From positions 1,116,001 through 1,180,000 of the forward strand of contig NW_015961948.1 in NCBI RefSeq assembly GCF_000497045.1: a stretch of DNA of 64,000 nt, read 5' to 3'. The DNA is from Kalmanozyma brasiliensis GHG001. Its lineage: Eukaryota; Basidiomycota; Ustilaginomycetes; Ustilaginales. Shown here in pieces: positions 1-10,729 of this stretch. Under the pieces are notes generated by a model. That model was given only the letters and a program-made list of their open reading frames with translations. It was not told the origin of the DNA and made no database searches. The stretch's first letter is position 1. The number at the start of each line of letters is the position of its first letter. The position numbers were made by a program, and so were the translations under genes.

Positions 1-3000
1 GGCTGATCGAACCCTTCCAGCACGTTCCAAAAGTGCTGCACTGTGAGATCCTGTTCGTGATACCCTCCGAGCACGGTGTGCTTGCGCAGGTCGGCAATGT
101 CGACCGGCTCCTCGGTGCCCGAGATCAGCACGGACAGCTCCTCGCGATTGAAATTGCGCAACCAGCGCGGGTTGATGATGTCCGCCAGGCCGTTAAAGAA
201 CGCATTGCACTGGTGCTGGATCTGCGTCGAAAGACGATAGTGCGAGATGCGGTAGATGTACTCCATCCGATTCAAGTTGGTGACAGCCACGTTGGCGCCG
301 CCGGGGACGAGCTCGCGGGTCATGCTGACGCCGAACTCTTCGTCGGTAACGGTGAAGTTGAGCGAAAGGTCCTCGACGTTGCCCTGATAGTTCTTGAGCG
401 AGATCAGGCCTTTGTAAAGCTCTTTGTCGAGGGTATCAATCGAGCCGAGATCGTCGAGGAAGGACTGCTTGCCCAGAGCTTTGGACAGGAAGAAGCCGGC
501 GAATTTGGCGTCGATCAAGATACCTTCATACAGCGCTTTGCCGATGACACGGCCCAAGAACTCGTACCACTCGAGCTGCTCGCCCGAAGTGGCATAGGTG
601 TGTGGGTTGGGGTACAGCTCTTGCGCGTCGGTCGCCTTCCACAGACCACGGTTGGTGTCGAACGCCTCTCGCACCAGCGACGTGAGGAACTCCTTGAACA
701 GACCGCCGCCGTCAATGCCTGCTTCCGGCTGACCGAACTTGTCGATGAAGACAATCTCGAGCGGCTTCTTGAGGTCAGCACCGAGAGGAGCCAGGCTGGC
801 AAACCCATCCTGGGCGACGTGATCTCGTCGAATGTTGACGGCTCTTCGTCGCTGGTATCGGTTGACGTAGATGCCGTTCTTGACCGCATCGATGTTGACG
901 AATTGGCGGAAGATCTGCACTCGCACGTCGAAGGGAATCATGAAGGGTACGTTGTTGAGGATGCCGAGACGAGGCGAAAGGAAGGCAAGATTGAGTGCCG
1001 TGAGGTGACGGCTGCGAGTACCTCCCTGCGCTCGCAATTGCTGCAGGCGAGCCAGCGGCTGCTGCGATTGTCGAGCGTCGTCGTCGTCCGCTTGGTCGTC
1101 GTCATCGTTCTCATCGTCAACGTCCATGCTCTCGCTCTGTGTAGAAGTCTGAGGCTGCGACGAAGCGGACTCGTCCTGCTGTTGCTGCTCGCTGCTGAGC
1201 TGCTCCTCTTCGAGAACGACAGTGCGCATGAAATCGTTCAGATCGAGATGGCTGACCATGAGCCAGTGGTCGGCGGGCGCAAACCGGTGCCTCGAGTCTC
1301 GCGAGTGAAGCTGCTTGAGCAATGTCGTCACGAGGGACCGCAGCGATAAGAGCGTCATACGCATGCCCGGAACACGCGGCACCTGGCTATCGTGGGAGTC
1401 GCTGCCGTCCAGGTTGACGAGAGGAGCTTTGCCCTCGTACCAGTACATTGCGAAGGCGACGTTGCGCAGAAGACCGCTGATGCTGAGAATCTCGTCGCGA
1501 GAGAGCCATCCTGCATTTGCCCGAGCAGCGCCACCGCCACCGACAACAAAGTCTGAGTCGACGCTGGAGAAGAACTCGTCATCTCCGAGTGTGAGCAGAA
1601 CCTTGGAGAGCATCTCTAGGACAATGACTAGAGCCGGCCAATCTTGGCGAGTGTTGAAACTGGAGAGCGAGGTCAAGACCTCGCGCGCCTTGGTGTTGTC
1701 GTGCGCTGAAGCGAGATTGCGAGCGAGGGAGCTGCCTCGCACGTAACCACGCCAGAACTCTCGGATCAGGCCAGTACCTGTAGGTCCGGTGGGTCGTGCC
1801 TGCTTGGCGCTCTGAGCAACTTTCGACTCGGAAGCGGAGTACAGAAGACGGTTGAGGACGTGATCTTGCATGTCGGTAGGCCACGCGGAAAGTGTCGAGC
1901 AGATGAAGGCGAAGAGTGGTCCGCGAGAGGAGGTCGGGAAGCGGTTCGAGATGGCGAGGATGGTAGTGAGGTGGTCATCAGAGATGAGGATGCGCAGTCT
2001 CTCGTAGGTCTCGGTGATCTCTGCTGATGTTGCCGGTAGATCGGCGCCATTCCGTAAGGCTTTGCTCCCGAAGCCGTTGACTGCCAACGTTCTCGCTTGA
2101 CCGGGCGGCTCAAAGACCGAGCCTGGAAGCCAGTCTTGAGCATTAGTCAAAGCTTGCAGGTACCTTGCCAGAGATGCACCGTCCTTGAAGAAGGAGACAC
2201 GGTGAGAGCCGAAAGCCATCAAATTTGAGAGCAAGTATGGCTGCGAGAGAGCATTCGCTGCCCCACCTGAGAGGGCTTTAGAAGGCCCACTTACGCTCCC
2301 TTGTGAATCCTGAACATGACTCGGCTTGAAAGAGCAGATCCAGTCCAGCAGGTCGGTGAACGGCAGCTCCTTGGCGAGCTCAGTGACGGATTTGAGCGGC
2401 AGGCGTTTGCGGAGTGCGGGTATTGTCATAAAGTCGACCGCAAAAGAATGCACCGGGCTCGGTCGGGTTGCGGAAGAGCGAGGTCCGGGGAGGTCGTCAT
2501 CCACTGAGATGGCATCGTGCAGTGATCCACCTTGCGGGGCCTTGACCAGCTTGGAGGAGGCAGCTACCGAGGGCTTGAGGATCTGGATGGGCGCTAGTGA
2601 CAGCGAGACGGCGGACGTCAGAGACGATGCAGTTGACTTTGACTGGATCGAGAAAGAGAGAATGTGAGCGCGGAGAGCGCGGTGCAGACCGAGATCGAGG
2701 AGAAGGGAGAGGAAGAAAGACGCCAGTGTTCCGCTGCTTCCATCGAGCAAGAGAGTGGTGGCGAGGGAGTTGGAATCCACACCGGTGATTAGGCCAAGGA
2801 ACGCGAGGGTGTCGGTCTCCAATGGAGTGGAAGACGATGCTGCTTGTGATGCGTCCGAAGTCCGCAGTTGAGCAGCTGTCAAGAGGAAGCGAAGGGAGTG
2901 CTTGCAAGCTAGGCGAAGTAGCGAGGGCCAGCTTGCGGCGATGGGGTCGTGTTGCGCTTGCTTGAACGGAAGGAAAACAAGTGGGATTGCATCGAGTGAT

Positions 3001-3389
3001 TGAGAGACGATCCTGATCCAGCTTGAGAAAAGGTCGGCATCCGCTTGATCCAACGTCCTTGTTGCGGGTCCGAGGCTGACGAGCAAGGCTCTGGTGGCAA
3101 GGACGAGATCTGGTAATGACACGGCTGTTGAGCGGTTCGAGAGGCCAGCTTGGATGTGGTCCAAGAGTTGTTGGGACTGCAAACGCCACTGCGATCTTTG
3201 TTGTGCGGAGTGCTGTATGCGACGTGCCTGTGACTGGATCCGAACGGAGGCGATTTGCTTGCGGCGTTGCTGTTCTCGTTCCAGACGCTGTGCCCTTGCG
3301 CTAGCTGCAGGATCTGTGGATAGCGTTGATGTGCCGCCGAGGGTGACAGGTGCCCTGGTACGGCCTGCGCCTGTGAAGTGGAAGCTCAT
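1..3389 (-). CDS. HUL5: HECT-type E3 ubiquitin ligase, HUL5/UBE3C-like (C-terminus cut by window edge)
   Basis: The minus-strand frame is open from an ATG at 3389 to the left edge, giving at least 1129 codons without an intron. The N-terminus (MSFHFTGAGRTRAPVTLGG) has the short SFxGxxxTRxxVxLGG signature of the Hul5/UBE3C family. It is followed at about residues 30-65 by a basic Gln/Arg-rich IQ-type segment. An acidic Asp-rich stretch precedes the HECT domain, which starts near residue 790. Family motifs there include the N-lobe AGIDGGGLFKEF near residue 890 and, close to the edge, VDIADLRKHTVLGGYHE. The last roughly 120 residues, which should carry the catalytic cysteine of the HECT C-lobe, lie outside the window. 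Known family members bind the proteasome and extend ubiquitin chains on misfolded proteins. It is divergent from the GST-like gene, with about 400 bp between them. Confidence 0.93.
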   Translation of the reverse strand, partial: MSFHFTGAGRTRAPVTLGGTSTLSTDPAASARAQRLEREQQRRKQIASVRIQSQARRIQHSAQQRSQWRLQSQQLLDHIQAGLSNRSTAVSLPDLVLATRALLVSLGPATRTLDQADADLFSSWIRIVSQSLDAIPLVFLPFKQAQHDPIAASWPSLLRLACKHSLRFLLTAAQLRTSDASQAASSSTPLETDTLAFLGLITGVDSNSLATTLLLDGSSGTLASFFLSLLLDLGLHRALRAHILSFSIQSKSTASSLTSAVSLSLAPIQILKPSVAASSKLVKAPQGGSLHDAISVDDDLPGPRSSATRPSPVHSFAVDFMTIPALRKRLPLKSVTELAKELPFTDLLDWICSFKPSHVQDSQGSVSGPSKALSGGAANALSQPYLLSNLMAFGSHRVSFFKDGASLARYLQALTNAQDWLPGSVFEPPGQARTLAVNGFGSKALRNGADLPATSAEITETYERLRILISDDHLTTILAISNRFPTSSRGPLFAFICSTLSAWPTDMQDHVLNRLLYSASESKVAQSAKQARPTGPTGTGLIREFWRGYVRGSSLARNLASAHDNTKAREVLTSLSSFNTRQDWPALVIVLEMLSKVLLTLGDDEFFSSVDSDFVVGGGGAARANAGWLSRDEILSISGLLRNVAFAMYWYEGKAPLVNLDGSDSHDSQVPRVPGMRMTLLSLRSLVTTLLKQLHSRDSRHRFAPADHWLMVSHLDLNDFMRTVVLEEEQLSSEQQQQDESASSQPQTSTQSESMDVDDENDDDDQADDDDARQSQQPLARLQQLRAQGGTRSRHLTALNLAFLSPRLGILNNVPFMIPFDVRVQIFRQFVNIDAVKNGIYVNRYQRRRAVNIRRDHVAQDGFASLAPLGADLKKPLEIVFIDKFGQPEAGIDGGGLFKEFLTSLVREAFDTNRGLWKATDAQELYPNPHTYATSGEQLEWYEFLGRVIGKALYEGILIDAKFAGFFLSKALGKQSFLDDLGSIDTLDKELYKGLISLKNYQGNVEDLSLNFTVTDEEFGVSMTRELVPGGANVAVTNLNRMEYIYRISHYRLSTQIQHQCNAFFNGLADIINPRWLRNFNREELSVLISGTEEPVDIADLRKHTVLGGYHEQDLTVQHFWNVLEGFDQ

Positions 3390-3794
3390 GATGGCTGAAG
3401 AGCCCTTCCCTGTGCAAGCTGATCCGACGATAGATGGTGGTGGCAGGCAAGTGGAGAAGATCGCAAGAAGGTTTGGTTCAGTTGGGGAGCTGCGCAGGTC
3501 TGTGAAATGTAGTTGAGCGGCGGTTGCTTCTTCGACCCTGTCACACCCTCGTGCTTGTGCTTGTGCGCAGCAGCATCAGCTCATCTGAAAGCGGCTTCTG
3601 TGCCGTCCCTGACGCGTCCCTGCAAACTCACCTTTTTCGACGCTCAGCAGCAGCGCCGCTTTTAACGCCGAAAAAACTCCACTTTGGGCTGGATTTTCCA
3701 GATGTGTTACGTCTGACTGACACGCCTATGTGGTTTGGCAGCTTGGACCATGCGTTCCATCTCGACCACGACGTCAGCTCGCCCAAACGCAACA
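3390..3794. other. Intergenic, divergent promoter region (HUL5 / GST-like)
   Basis: About 405 bp between two divergent start codons. It is pyrimidine-rich near the GST side, with a CTTTTAA-type run around 3657. An in-frame ATG at 3735 would lengthen the GST by 20 residues, but the extension has no family similarity. No other element is supportable. Confidence 0.5.
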
Positions 3795-4595
3795 ATGGCA
3801 GAGTCGCTCGAGTACAAGCTCCTCTACTGGCCTCAGATCCCAGGCCGAGGCGAGTTCATCCGACTCTGCTTCGAAGCCACCGGCGTTCCATACACGGAAG
3901 AGAACTCGGTTCCTGAACTGCAAGCCTTGCTCTTGAACAAGGACGATGAGGGCATCGGAGCTCCTCACTTTGCTGTTCCCATTCTAGGCGTCCGCGACAG
4001 TAACACAAAGACCACTGGCGGTATCGAGCACTACATCAGCCAAACTCCAGCGATCTTGAGCTTCCTCGCTCCCCGACTCGGTCTGCTTGGCGATGCGAAC
4101 AAGCTGCAGGGCTTCGAACGCGATGTGGCTGTGGCCCAGATTAACCAGCTCACTTTGACGGCTCTCGACCTCAACAACGAGACGCACGACACGCATCACC
4201 CCATCTCGGTCTCGTCGTACTACGAGGACCAGAAGGAGGAAGCCAAGCAGCGAGCTGCCGACTTCCGCGCCAATCGCCTACCCAAGTTCCTGCAGGTCTT
4301 CGAGCTGGCCCTGGGGCCCAACGAGGTTGGGCTGGATAGGATGAAGGAAGGCGCGCTGAGGATGTGGGGCAGCAAGACGACCGTTGCCGATCTCACCGTT
4401 TTCCAAGTGATCGACGGGCTGCAGTTCGCGTTGCCCAAATGCATGCAGAAGCTGAAGGACAGTGGGAAGTACAAGCACGTGTTCAGGCTACACAAGGAGA
4501 TTCGAGCCGAGCTGAAGGGGTATCTGAATAGCGACAGGAGGAAGCCGTACTCGGACGGAGTCTTTAGGCACTACCCTGAACTTGACGATGAGTAG
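3795..4595 (+). CDS. Glutathione S-transferase-like protein
   Basis: Single exon, 266 residues from the ATG at 3795. The thioredoxin-fold N-terminal domain begins almost at once (YKLLYWPQIPGRGEFIRL, residues 7-24), which has the Tyr and the GRGEFIRL helix typical of sigma/S-crystallin-like GSTs. A cis-Pro region follows (HFAVPILGV), then a helical C-terminal domain to residue 266. An in-frame ATG lies at 3735, but the first 20 residues from it look like translated leader, so the internal ATG is preferred. GSTs of this class conjugate glutathione to electrophiles or act as isomerases; the substrate cannot be told from sequence. Cytosolic by inference, since no signal peptide or membrane segment is visible. 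Confidence 0.85.
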   Translation: MAESLEYKLLYWPQIPGRGEFIRLCFEATGVPYTEENSVPELQALLLNKDDEGIGAPHFAVPILGVRDSNTKTTGGIEHYISQTPAILSFLAPRLGLLGDANKLQGFERDVAVAQINQLTLTALDLNNETHDTHHPISVSSYYEDQKEEAKQRAADFRANRLPKFLQVFELALGPNEVGLDRMKEGALRMWGSKTTVADLTVFQVIDGLQFALPKCMQKLKDSGKYKHVFRLHKEIRAELKGYLNSDRRKPYSDGVFRHYPELDDE

Positions 4596-5212
4596 CGATG
4601 ATACGGTGCTTCACTACGATCTCACGTTGCACTTGCCTGGATCGGGTGTGTGCCTGCCAGGTGAACCGATGCTGTATAGACTTCTTCAGAACTTGACATG
4701 GCAAGATCTCTGCAAGGTGGTGTTGACGTGTCTGGCGGGCGGCGGTACAAATTGTTTGACTAGGACAGCTCAGTTCTTCGCGCTCGAGATTGCCGAACCC
4801 CACTTTTTGACGCAAAAACAGAGCCTGCAGCCGCAACCAAAAGATTCCCGCTGACCTGCATCACGCTCCAAATTCTGGCGCTGGAACCGGTGACCAATTT
4901 GACCGGCGCTTCGACTGGTTCCTTTAGAGTGAGTTTGCCGAGAAAAGGAGGCCGCACGACACTCAGCCCGCGGCCAGGTCGAGCTTGCCCTGTGCGGACG
5001 CTCGGCTATCTGTCTCTCGAGCTGGCCTTCTTCCCGGCTGGTTGTGGCAAAGGTGCCTGCGTGTGTGTTGTTCGTTCAGCAAAGCTGTGACTGGTCCGGT
5101 GATCTCTGCATCAGCAGGGTCAGGCTGAAGAAGTATAAGATTCTTTCGTCGGCCCTCATCTCGTCTTCTCGCCATCATCCCATTCCACACAACAAAGATC
5201 GAATCGTTCACC
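4596..5212. other. Intergenic, promoter of polyol dehydrogenase gene
   Basis: About 617 bp holding the 3' flank of the GST-like gene and the leader of the dehydrogenase. A TATA-like element lies near its right end (listed separately). No additional gene is supportable. Confidence 0.5.
5134..5139 (+). promoter_or_regulatory. TATA-like box
   Basis: TATAAG lies 79 bp upstream of the ATG at 5213 and is followed by a CT-rich stretch. It is placed suitably for core promoter function, but the assignment rests on position and motif only. Confidence 0.4.
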
Positions 5213-6453
5213 ATGGCTCCAGTCGCAGACACCAAGCACTCTGCCGAGCTCTCGCAGCTCAAGGACAACCTTACCTTGATGTAAGTTGACTCTCTCTCTC
5301 GCCGGGGCCGCTACTGTCAAGACTTGCGAGACACTGACGATACCTTTCCCATTCTCTCTTGATATCGTGCAGGGCCACCTCCAAAAAGGAGCTCGAGCTG
5401 ATCAAGTCGGCCCCTCAGGCCCCTGGTCCGGGTATGGCTCTCGTCCACGTCCGCGCGACGGGCGTGTGTGGCTCCGACGTTCACTTCTGGAAGCACGCCG
5501 GCCTGGGACCTTGGAAGATCACCTCCCAGTGCGCCCTCGGTCACGAATCTGGCGGTATCGTCATCGCCGTCGGTCCTGATGTCACCAACGTCCGTCCCGG
5601 TGATCGAGTCGCCATCGAACCGGGCGTCCCCTGCTTCACCGCCACCTGCGACTTCTGTCGCACCGGCAAATACAACCTTTGCCCCACGGTCGACTTCTAC
5701 TCCGTCCCACCCAAGGATGGCACGCTGAAGAGGTATCACGAGCATCCCGCGGGATGGCTGCACAAGGTACCGGACAACATGTCGTACGAGGAGATTGCGC
5801 TGTTGGAGCCGCTCAGTGTCACATTGCAGGCGACCTTGCAGGCGGAGATCTCGTTGGGTACGCCGGTGCTGATCACGGGTGCAGGACCGATTGGGATTGT
5901 CCAACTGCTGTGTGCCAGTGCTGCGGGGGCTACGCCGATTGTCATCACCGATGTCGTCCAAGACAGGTTGGATTTCGCTAAGAAGATTTGCCCAGGCACC
6001 CACACCTACCAGGTCAACACCTCCCTGTCGGCGTTGGAAAACGCCACCGAGATCTGCAAAGTCTTCTCTCGTGCAACCGGCAAGCACCTCGCCGAAGGAG
6101 AAAAGGACGTCCAACCCGCAATCACGATGGAGTGCACCGGAATCGAGAGCTCCGTCCAAACCGCCGCTTACGCTACCGCCCCCAGCGGATTGGTATTCGT
6201 CATTGGGGTGGGGGCAAACTTCCAACAGATCCCCTTCATGCATCTTAGCACCAACGAGATCACCCTGAAATTCCTCTTCAGGTACAGGGACACTTGGCCA
6301 AGGGCGATTAGGTTGGTCAGCAGCGGTAAGATCGACGTCAAACAGATTGTTACGAGTCGCTTCCCGTTGGAGAAGGCCAAGGAGGCCGTGGAGCACGCCG
6401 CGGACAGGTCCAAGTTCAGTGTCAAGACCATCATCTACGATGACCAGGAGTAA
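5213..6453 (+). CDS. L-arabinitol 4-dehydrogenase-like zinc polyol dehydrogenase (2 exons)
   Basis: Exon 1 is 5213-5280 and exon 2 is 5373-6453. The 92-nt intron has a GTAAGT donor, a CTGAC branch site at 5334 and a CAG acceptor. Splicing gives 382 residues. It is a medium-chain dehydrogenase/reductase. The catalytic zinc ligands are in GVCGSDVHFWKH and GHESGG, a cysteine-rich structural-zinc lobe (CDFCRTGKYNLC) follows, and the NAD-binding Rossmann core contains GAGPIGIVQLL. GSDVHFWKHAGLGP and the LLEPLSV stretch fit fungal L-arabinitol 4-dehydrogenase better than xylitol dehydrogenase. The family oxidises L-arabinitol to L-xylulose with NAD+ in pentose catabolism in the cytosol. Substrate choice between arabinitol, sorbitol and xylitol is not settled by sequence. 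It is convergent with the helicase gene, 102 bp apart. Confidence 0.88.
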
Positions 6454-6555
6454 AGCATTCACAGTTCGCAGGTCCAGTGGTAAAATGCAATGTTTGTTAC
6501 GATTCCATCCAGAGTGTGCTGTCCGTGCCGAATCGTGTGCTGCTTGATTCGCTGC

Positions 6556-9399
6556 TCACCCACGCTGAGCAAACTCCTGCAACCAGCTGGGCTCGATAAC
6601 ACTGACTGTCCTCGCAAACGTCTGCGTAGTAAAGACCAACTCCTCGAACAGGATCGCATCCAACTTCTTTCCGCCCCCCTCTCGCGCCAGCTTGCTCGGA
6701 TGCAATGTCGACGAGGGGTGGATCTTGAACGTTGCCCCCGCGCTTGCGCTGGAAGTGATTCGCTTGTACGTGTTGGGCGTCGAGGGGTTCTTGAGCGCTG
6801 CATTGGCGATACGTCCTTCGAGCAGCGATTGACGGAGACCGGTAAAGTGCGTGTCCTCTTCGTCGTCCGACGGTTTGCTGATACCGTTGGTTTTGCGCGT
6901 GACGAACAAACCGGTTTTATCCACCCCCTTGCCCGATGATGACGAGGAGTCGGACTCTTCCTCAGAGGGGTCTTCATCTTGAGCGGAGGTGCTGTTGGCG
7001 AGCTTCTCCTGAAGATCGTCATCGCAAAGGATCTTCTGCTGACGACAGATCGTACGCAACTGCTTGCGGATGTGCAAGACATTCTTGACCGCCTTTTCGT
7101 GCACGAAATGGTTGCTGCACCACGCGCGAACTTGCTCCCTCGCCTCCTTCTCGACGACCTTGACGTCCACTTTGCCTTCGGTTTTGCGCGCCTTGCTCAT
7201 CGCGCGCGCCTTGTCCGATTCGCCCAGGTACGAGTAGAGCACGGTGAGTAGCGTAGCATGGTCTCCTGTCGGGTGGATGAAGGTCGACTTGGCCTTGTTC
7301 GCCTCGTCACGCTTCTCGGGGTCGGACGGCTCGACGAGGATGGATCGGTCTGACGAGAGGATGGCGATGAGGTCACGAACCTGTCGTGCGACTGTGGGGC
7401 CTCGCTCACCCGCAGCGATCAGCGAACGCGAGTACGCAGGTGAGACGGGAAGCATGGCCATCTTGCCACCTATCGCCGTGAGCACCAGCTTCGCCTTACC
7501 CTTTTCCGCTTCTCCATCACTACCATTCAGCGCGGGCAAAGTCTTGATATCTAACGCACCAAGCTGAATCAACTGCAGTACGGACTCCTGCAACCCCGTC
7601 GCATCCGGTTGATCCAACCAGTCGAACGTATACGGATCCTGACCCATGGCGCACAGCTGCAGCACTGCCGCTGCCAAATCGGTCCTCACAATCTCTGGAG
7701 TCCCCGCCAAGGCTAACCCCTTGAAGGCCTCCTGGGTGTAGAGACGGTAGCACTCGCCGGAACGCTCACGACCCGCTCGTCCCGCTCTCTGTCGCGCCGC
7801 CGACTGACTGATCTCCGACACCTCGAGCGTTTCCACCGCCGTGCCCGGCGTGTAGGTCTTTTCCTTGGCCAGACCGCAGTCGACAACAAAGACGATGCCA
7901 GGGATGGTGATGGAGGTCTCGGCGATGTTGGTTGCCAGCACGACTTTGCGTGTGCGCGGAGGGGTGGGTGCGAAGACTTTGGCACTGGCACTCGGACCGA
8001 GGGCTGCGTAGAGTGGGGCGATCATGAGAGACATGGGAAGCGGCTTGGATTCCGCTTCGGCCCAGGCGGGGAGCTCGGACGAATAGAGCTCGAGGGAGCG
8101 CGCGAGGGTGTCGATCTCGTCTTGACCGGTCATGAAGACGAGGATGTCACCGGGTGGGCGGGAGACGTGGATCTGGAGGACAGTGCGCAGGGCCGCATCA
8201 GTCCATTCTTGAGCTGGCTCTTCGGTGTGGAACATGGTCACCTCGTGCTGACGGCCTTTGACGTAGAGGATGGGGACGTGTTGCTTGTCGTTTGCGGCTG
8301 TGAGAATCTTGGGGTCGGTCAAAGTCGCGTTTGCTGCAAGCGCTCTGGATGGAGTGGCGAAGAAGTTGGCAAAGCGGTCGGCGTCGAGCGTGGCTGACAT
8401 GACGATGATCTTGAGCTCGGTGATCTCGGTTTCATTCGAGGGCTTGCCTCGGTCGAGCCAGGACTGCCGAAGTGCTTTGCGTTCACGCTGTATGCGCTTG
8501 GCAAGGCCGAGCACCTGGTCTGTCCGTAATGTCCTCTCGTGCGCTTCATCGATGATCAAGACCGAGTATTTGAGGAGCAGATTGGACCGTACTGCTGCGG
8601 AGCTGCTGGATGTCGACTCAAGGGCGTCATTCGAGGCGATCGATTTGCTGGATGGCCCATATGCTACGTCGCCGATCATCTCACGCAGCACCATACCGTC
8701 CGTCATGAATTTGATACGAGTGTTGCGTGTGGTGCGATCCTCGAAACGGATGCTGTAGCCGACGATGCCGCCGGCTGCTGTTCTCGCCTTGCCCTTGACG
8801 CTGGGCAGCATGGCGGGATCTGGCTGGCCCATCTCGACTGCGACACGGCGAGCAAGCGAGGTAGCGGCGACTCGTCGTGGTTGAGTGACTCCAATCATCT
8901 GGACAGGGTGTCGCTCGGCGAAGCCTGCTTGGAAAAGGTACTGCGGAATCTGTGTAGTCTTTCCGGAACCGGTTTCACCGAGGACTACGACGGTGTCGTA
9001 TGCGCGGACGGCATCTATGATGGCCTGTTGACCCGAAGCGATGGGAAGTGCTGCCCGAGCTTCGACGATGCGAGGGTCGACATTCTTGAGCGCGCTCTCG
9101 GTCCATTTGAGCCCGTTGGACACGTTTGAGGCAGGGACGGTTCGTGAGCGGGAGGGGGACGACGGAGCTAAAGTCGATGAGGAGGTTCCGGCCACTGATG
9201 TCGACGAGATACCGTTGCTCAGCTTTGATGCGCTGCTGGTCGGTCCGTTGTGCAAGAACGCCGGGGGAGCGTTGGCATACTTGCTCTTCTTGATCTTCTT
9301 GATCGGGGACGCTGGATTGGAGGAAGTGGACGGCGAGCTGGGCGATGGCTGAGGATCTTGGCGGTGACGCTTCTTCTGCGGCGAAGCGGCGAGTCCCAT
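6556..9399 (-). CDS. DHR2: DEAH-box RNA helicase, DHR2/DHX33-like
   Basis: Intronless, 947 residues, ATG at 9399. A basic Ser-rich N-terminus of about 100 residues carries a KKIKKSK-type nuclear signal. Helicase motifs are intact: GETGSGKT at 141-148, TQPRRVAA near 172, DEAH at 284-287, SAT at 335-337, and QRAGRAGR near 535. HA2/ratchet and OB-fold regions follow. A poly-Ser/acidic insert (EDPSEEESDSSSSSGKG) splits the OB-fold region. The C-terminus (ILFEELVFTTQTFARTVSVI) is the conserved OB-fold end of the family. The short N-terminus without G-patch or RS domains, and overall likeness, favour the nucleolar Dhr2/DHX33 branch used in pre-rRNA processing over Prp2/16/22/43. That assignment comes from recognition, not a tree. 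Confidence 0.88.
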   Translation of the reverse strand: MGLAASPQKKRHRQDPQPSPSSPSTSSNPASPIKKIKKSKYANAPPAFLHNGPTSSASKLSNGISSTSVAGTSSSTLAPSSPSRSRTVPASNVSNGLKWTESALKNVDPRIVEARAALPIASGQQAIIDAVRAYDTVVVLGETGSGKTTQIPQYLFQAGFAERHPVQMIGVTQPRRVAATSLARRVAVEMGQPDPAMLPSVKGKARTAAGGIVGYSIRFEDRTTRNTRIKFMTDGMVLREMIGDVAYGPSSKSIASNDALESTSSSSAAVRSNLLLKYSVLIIDEAHERTLRTDQVLGLAKRIQRERKALRQSWLDRGKPSNETEITELKIIVMSATLDADRFANFFATPSRALAANATLTDPKILTAANDKQHVPILYVKGRQHEVTMFHTEEPAQEWTDAALRTVLQIHVSRPPGDILVFMTGQDEIDTLARSLELYSSELPAWAEAESKPLPMSLMIAPLYAALGPSASAKVFAPTPPRTRKVVLATNIAETSITIPGIVFVVDCGLAKEKTYTPGTAVETLEVSEISQSAARQRAGRAGRERSGECYRLYTQEAFKGLALAGTPEIVRTDLAAAVLQLCAMGQDPYTFDWLDQPDATGLQESVLQLIQLGALDIKTLPALNGSDGEAEKGKAKLVLTAIGGKMAMLPVSPAYSRSLIAAGERGPTVARQVRDLIAILSSDRSILVEPSDPEKRDEANKAKSTFIHPTGDHATLLTVLYSYLGESDKARAMSKARKTEGKVDVKVVEKEAREQVRAWCSNHFVHEKAVKNVLHIRKQLRTICRQQKILCDDDLQEKLANSTSAQDEDPSEEESDSSSSSGKGVDKTGLFVTRKTNGISKPSDDEEDTHFTGLRQSLLEGRIANAALKNPSTPNTYKRITSSASAGATFKIHPSSTLHPSKLAREGGGKKLDAILFEELVFTTQTFARTVSVIEPSWLQEFAQRG

Positions 9400-10729
9400 G
9401 GTATGACCGTATATGCTCGGCGATGGAGGCAGATATGGTCAAAGAGGCAGGACGGAGGCCGTACACGAGCTGCACCCTGAGAAACAGCATCTTCCAAAAA
9501 TTTGGCTCACGAGAAACCGATCCGAGATCCGGGCCTGCATGGTCAAGAACAACACATCGAGGCCTAACACCTTCGAAGCGGTGACCAGGATGTCATTGGG
9601 CATCGTCAAGTCTTCGCTCGGCAATTGCAAAGGCTTCGATCGGATAAAGGAGGTCGACGGAGTTCCTTGGTGTTGAGCTTTGGTCTTGTTGCTGCAGCGC
9701 GCTCACCGACAAGTCAGCTCGGCAAATAACGCCTTGCTCCGTCTGTTTCTCGCCCGCTGCAGCTTGTTCGTCTCGCCTGACTCGAGGCGATTCGAGGTCG
9801 GAGATGCGGCGGTTCCTGTGCAGCTGTATCTGGTCGCTAACTGTCCCACCGGAACAGATATGACGGCGATCATTGACGCTTCCGAGGGGTTGCGTCGTCC
9901 ACGATCTCAGTCTCGGCTTGAACGTTCCTCATTTGGAACTCCTTTACGTTACAGCGACGACGCTAGATCCCTGGGCAAAGCATGTGAGAGCTTGTCAGGG
10001 AAGGAAACCTCAAGCTGCCGTGGGAAGTTCCTCCAGACGAGCTGAGACGGGAGGCAGCAGTGGCCTACGGAAAGGCAAGATGGTCACCGCGGAATCGAGT
10101 GTCGATCTGTTGATACAGTACACCGCTTGCTCGGACAAACAGAGTGGCTAAGCGGCGGAGTATGGTCGATTGAAATCCGACGCCCCGAGTCCGCGGTAGC
10201 CGCTTGTCCATATCCGAGCACTGCATTCCAGCGTCTCTTCTCGGTGCCCGCTGTGTCAGTGACAAGCCCCTAAGCATCGCGTGGCAGAGTGCGCCCTGCC
10301 ATTGTCGATCGTATCGAGGCGGGTTCCCACTCCATTGTCTTTGAGCAAGCTGAGCAAATTCGAGTCGGAATGCGATTGGCAAACCATGACGCCCTTTTAC
10401 GCTTAAAAAGCAGCTGCGCTTCCCGCACGTGCCGCCGTTGCTGTCGCCTAAAAAGTGTCACATTCGCACATCTTCTTGTGAGCAACGCCTTGCCCTCCTA
10501 TCACCACCTCATCCCACCACTGACGACCCCACGATACCCACTCGCAATCTTGCACACGTTGCTGCAAAGCATTATCAGCGAGCCCCACCAGAAACACATT
10601 ATCCGGTCGCACATAAGACATATCCAAGGGCCATCCCAAGCGCAAGTCCACTCAAGCTTCACACGTCTGAAACCAAGCGCGGTCACTCCATCGCCAGCTC
10701 GAACTTGAGCGCAGTCTTGCTAGCCCATC
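9400..10729. other. Long divergent intergenic region (DHR2-like / mpk1)
   Basis: About 1.33 kb between two divergent starts. The last 300 bp before the kinase are CA/CT-rich, as expected for a transcribed leader. Open frames here start only with non-ATG codons or have poor codon use, so I call no gene. Confidence 0.5.

Noticed and set aside
33..1349. Long plus-strand open frame of 438 codons at the left edge
   Set aside because: It is the antisense shadow of the HECT ligase gene; the minus-strand frame carries clear HECT motifs.
10143..10215. tRNA-like segment (TGGCTAAGCGG and a GTCG...CGAC anticodon-like stem)
   Set aside because: There is no T-arm or GGTTCGA-type B box, and acceptor-stem pairing is absent.
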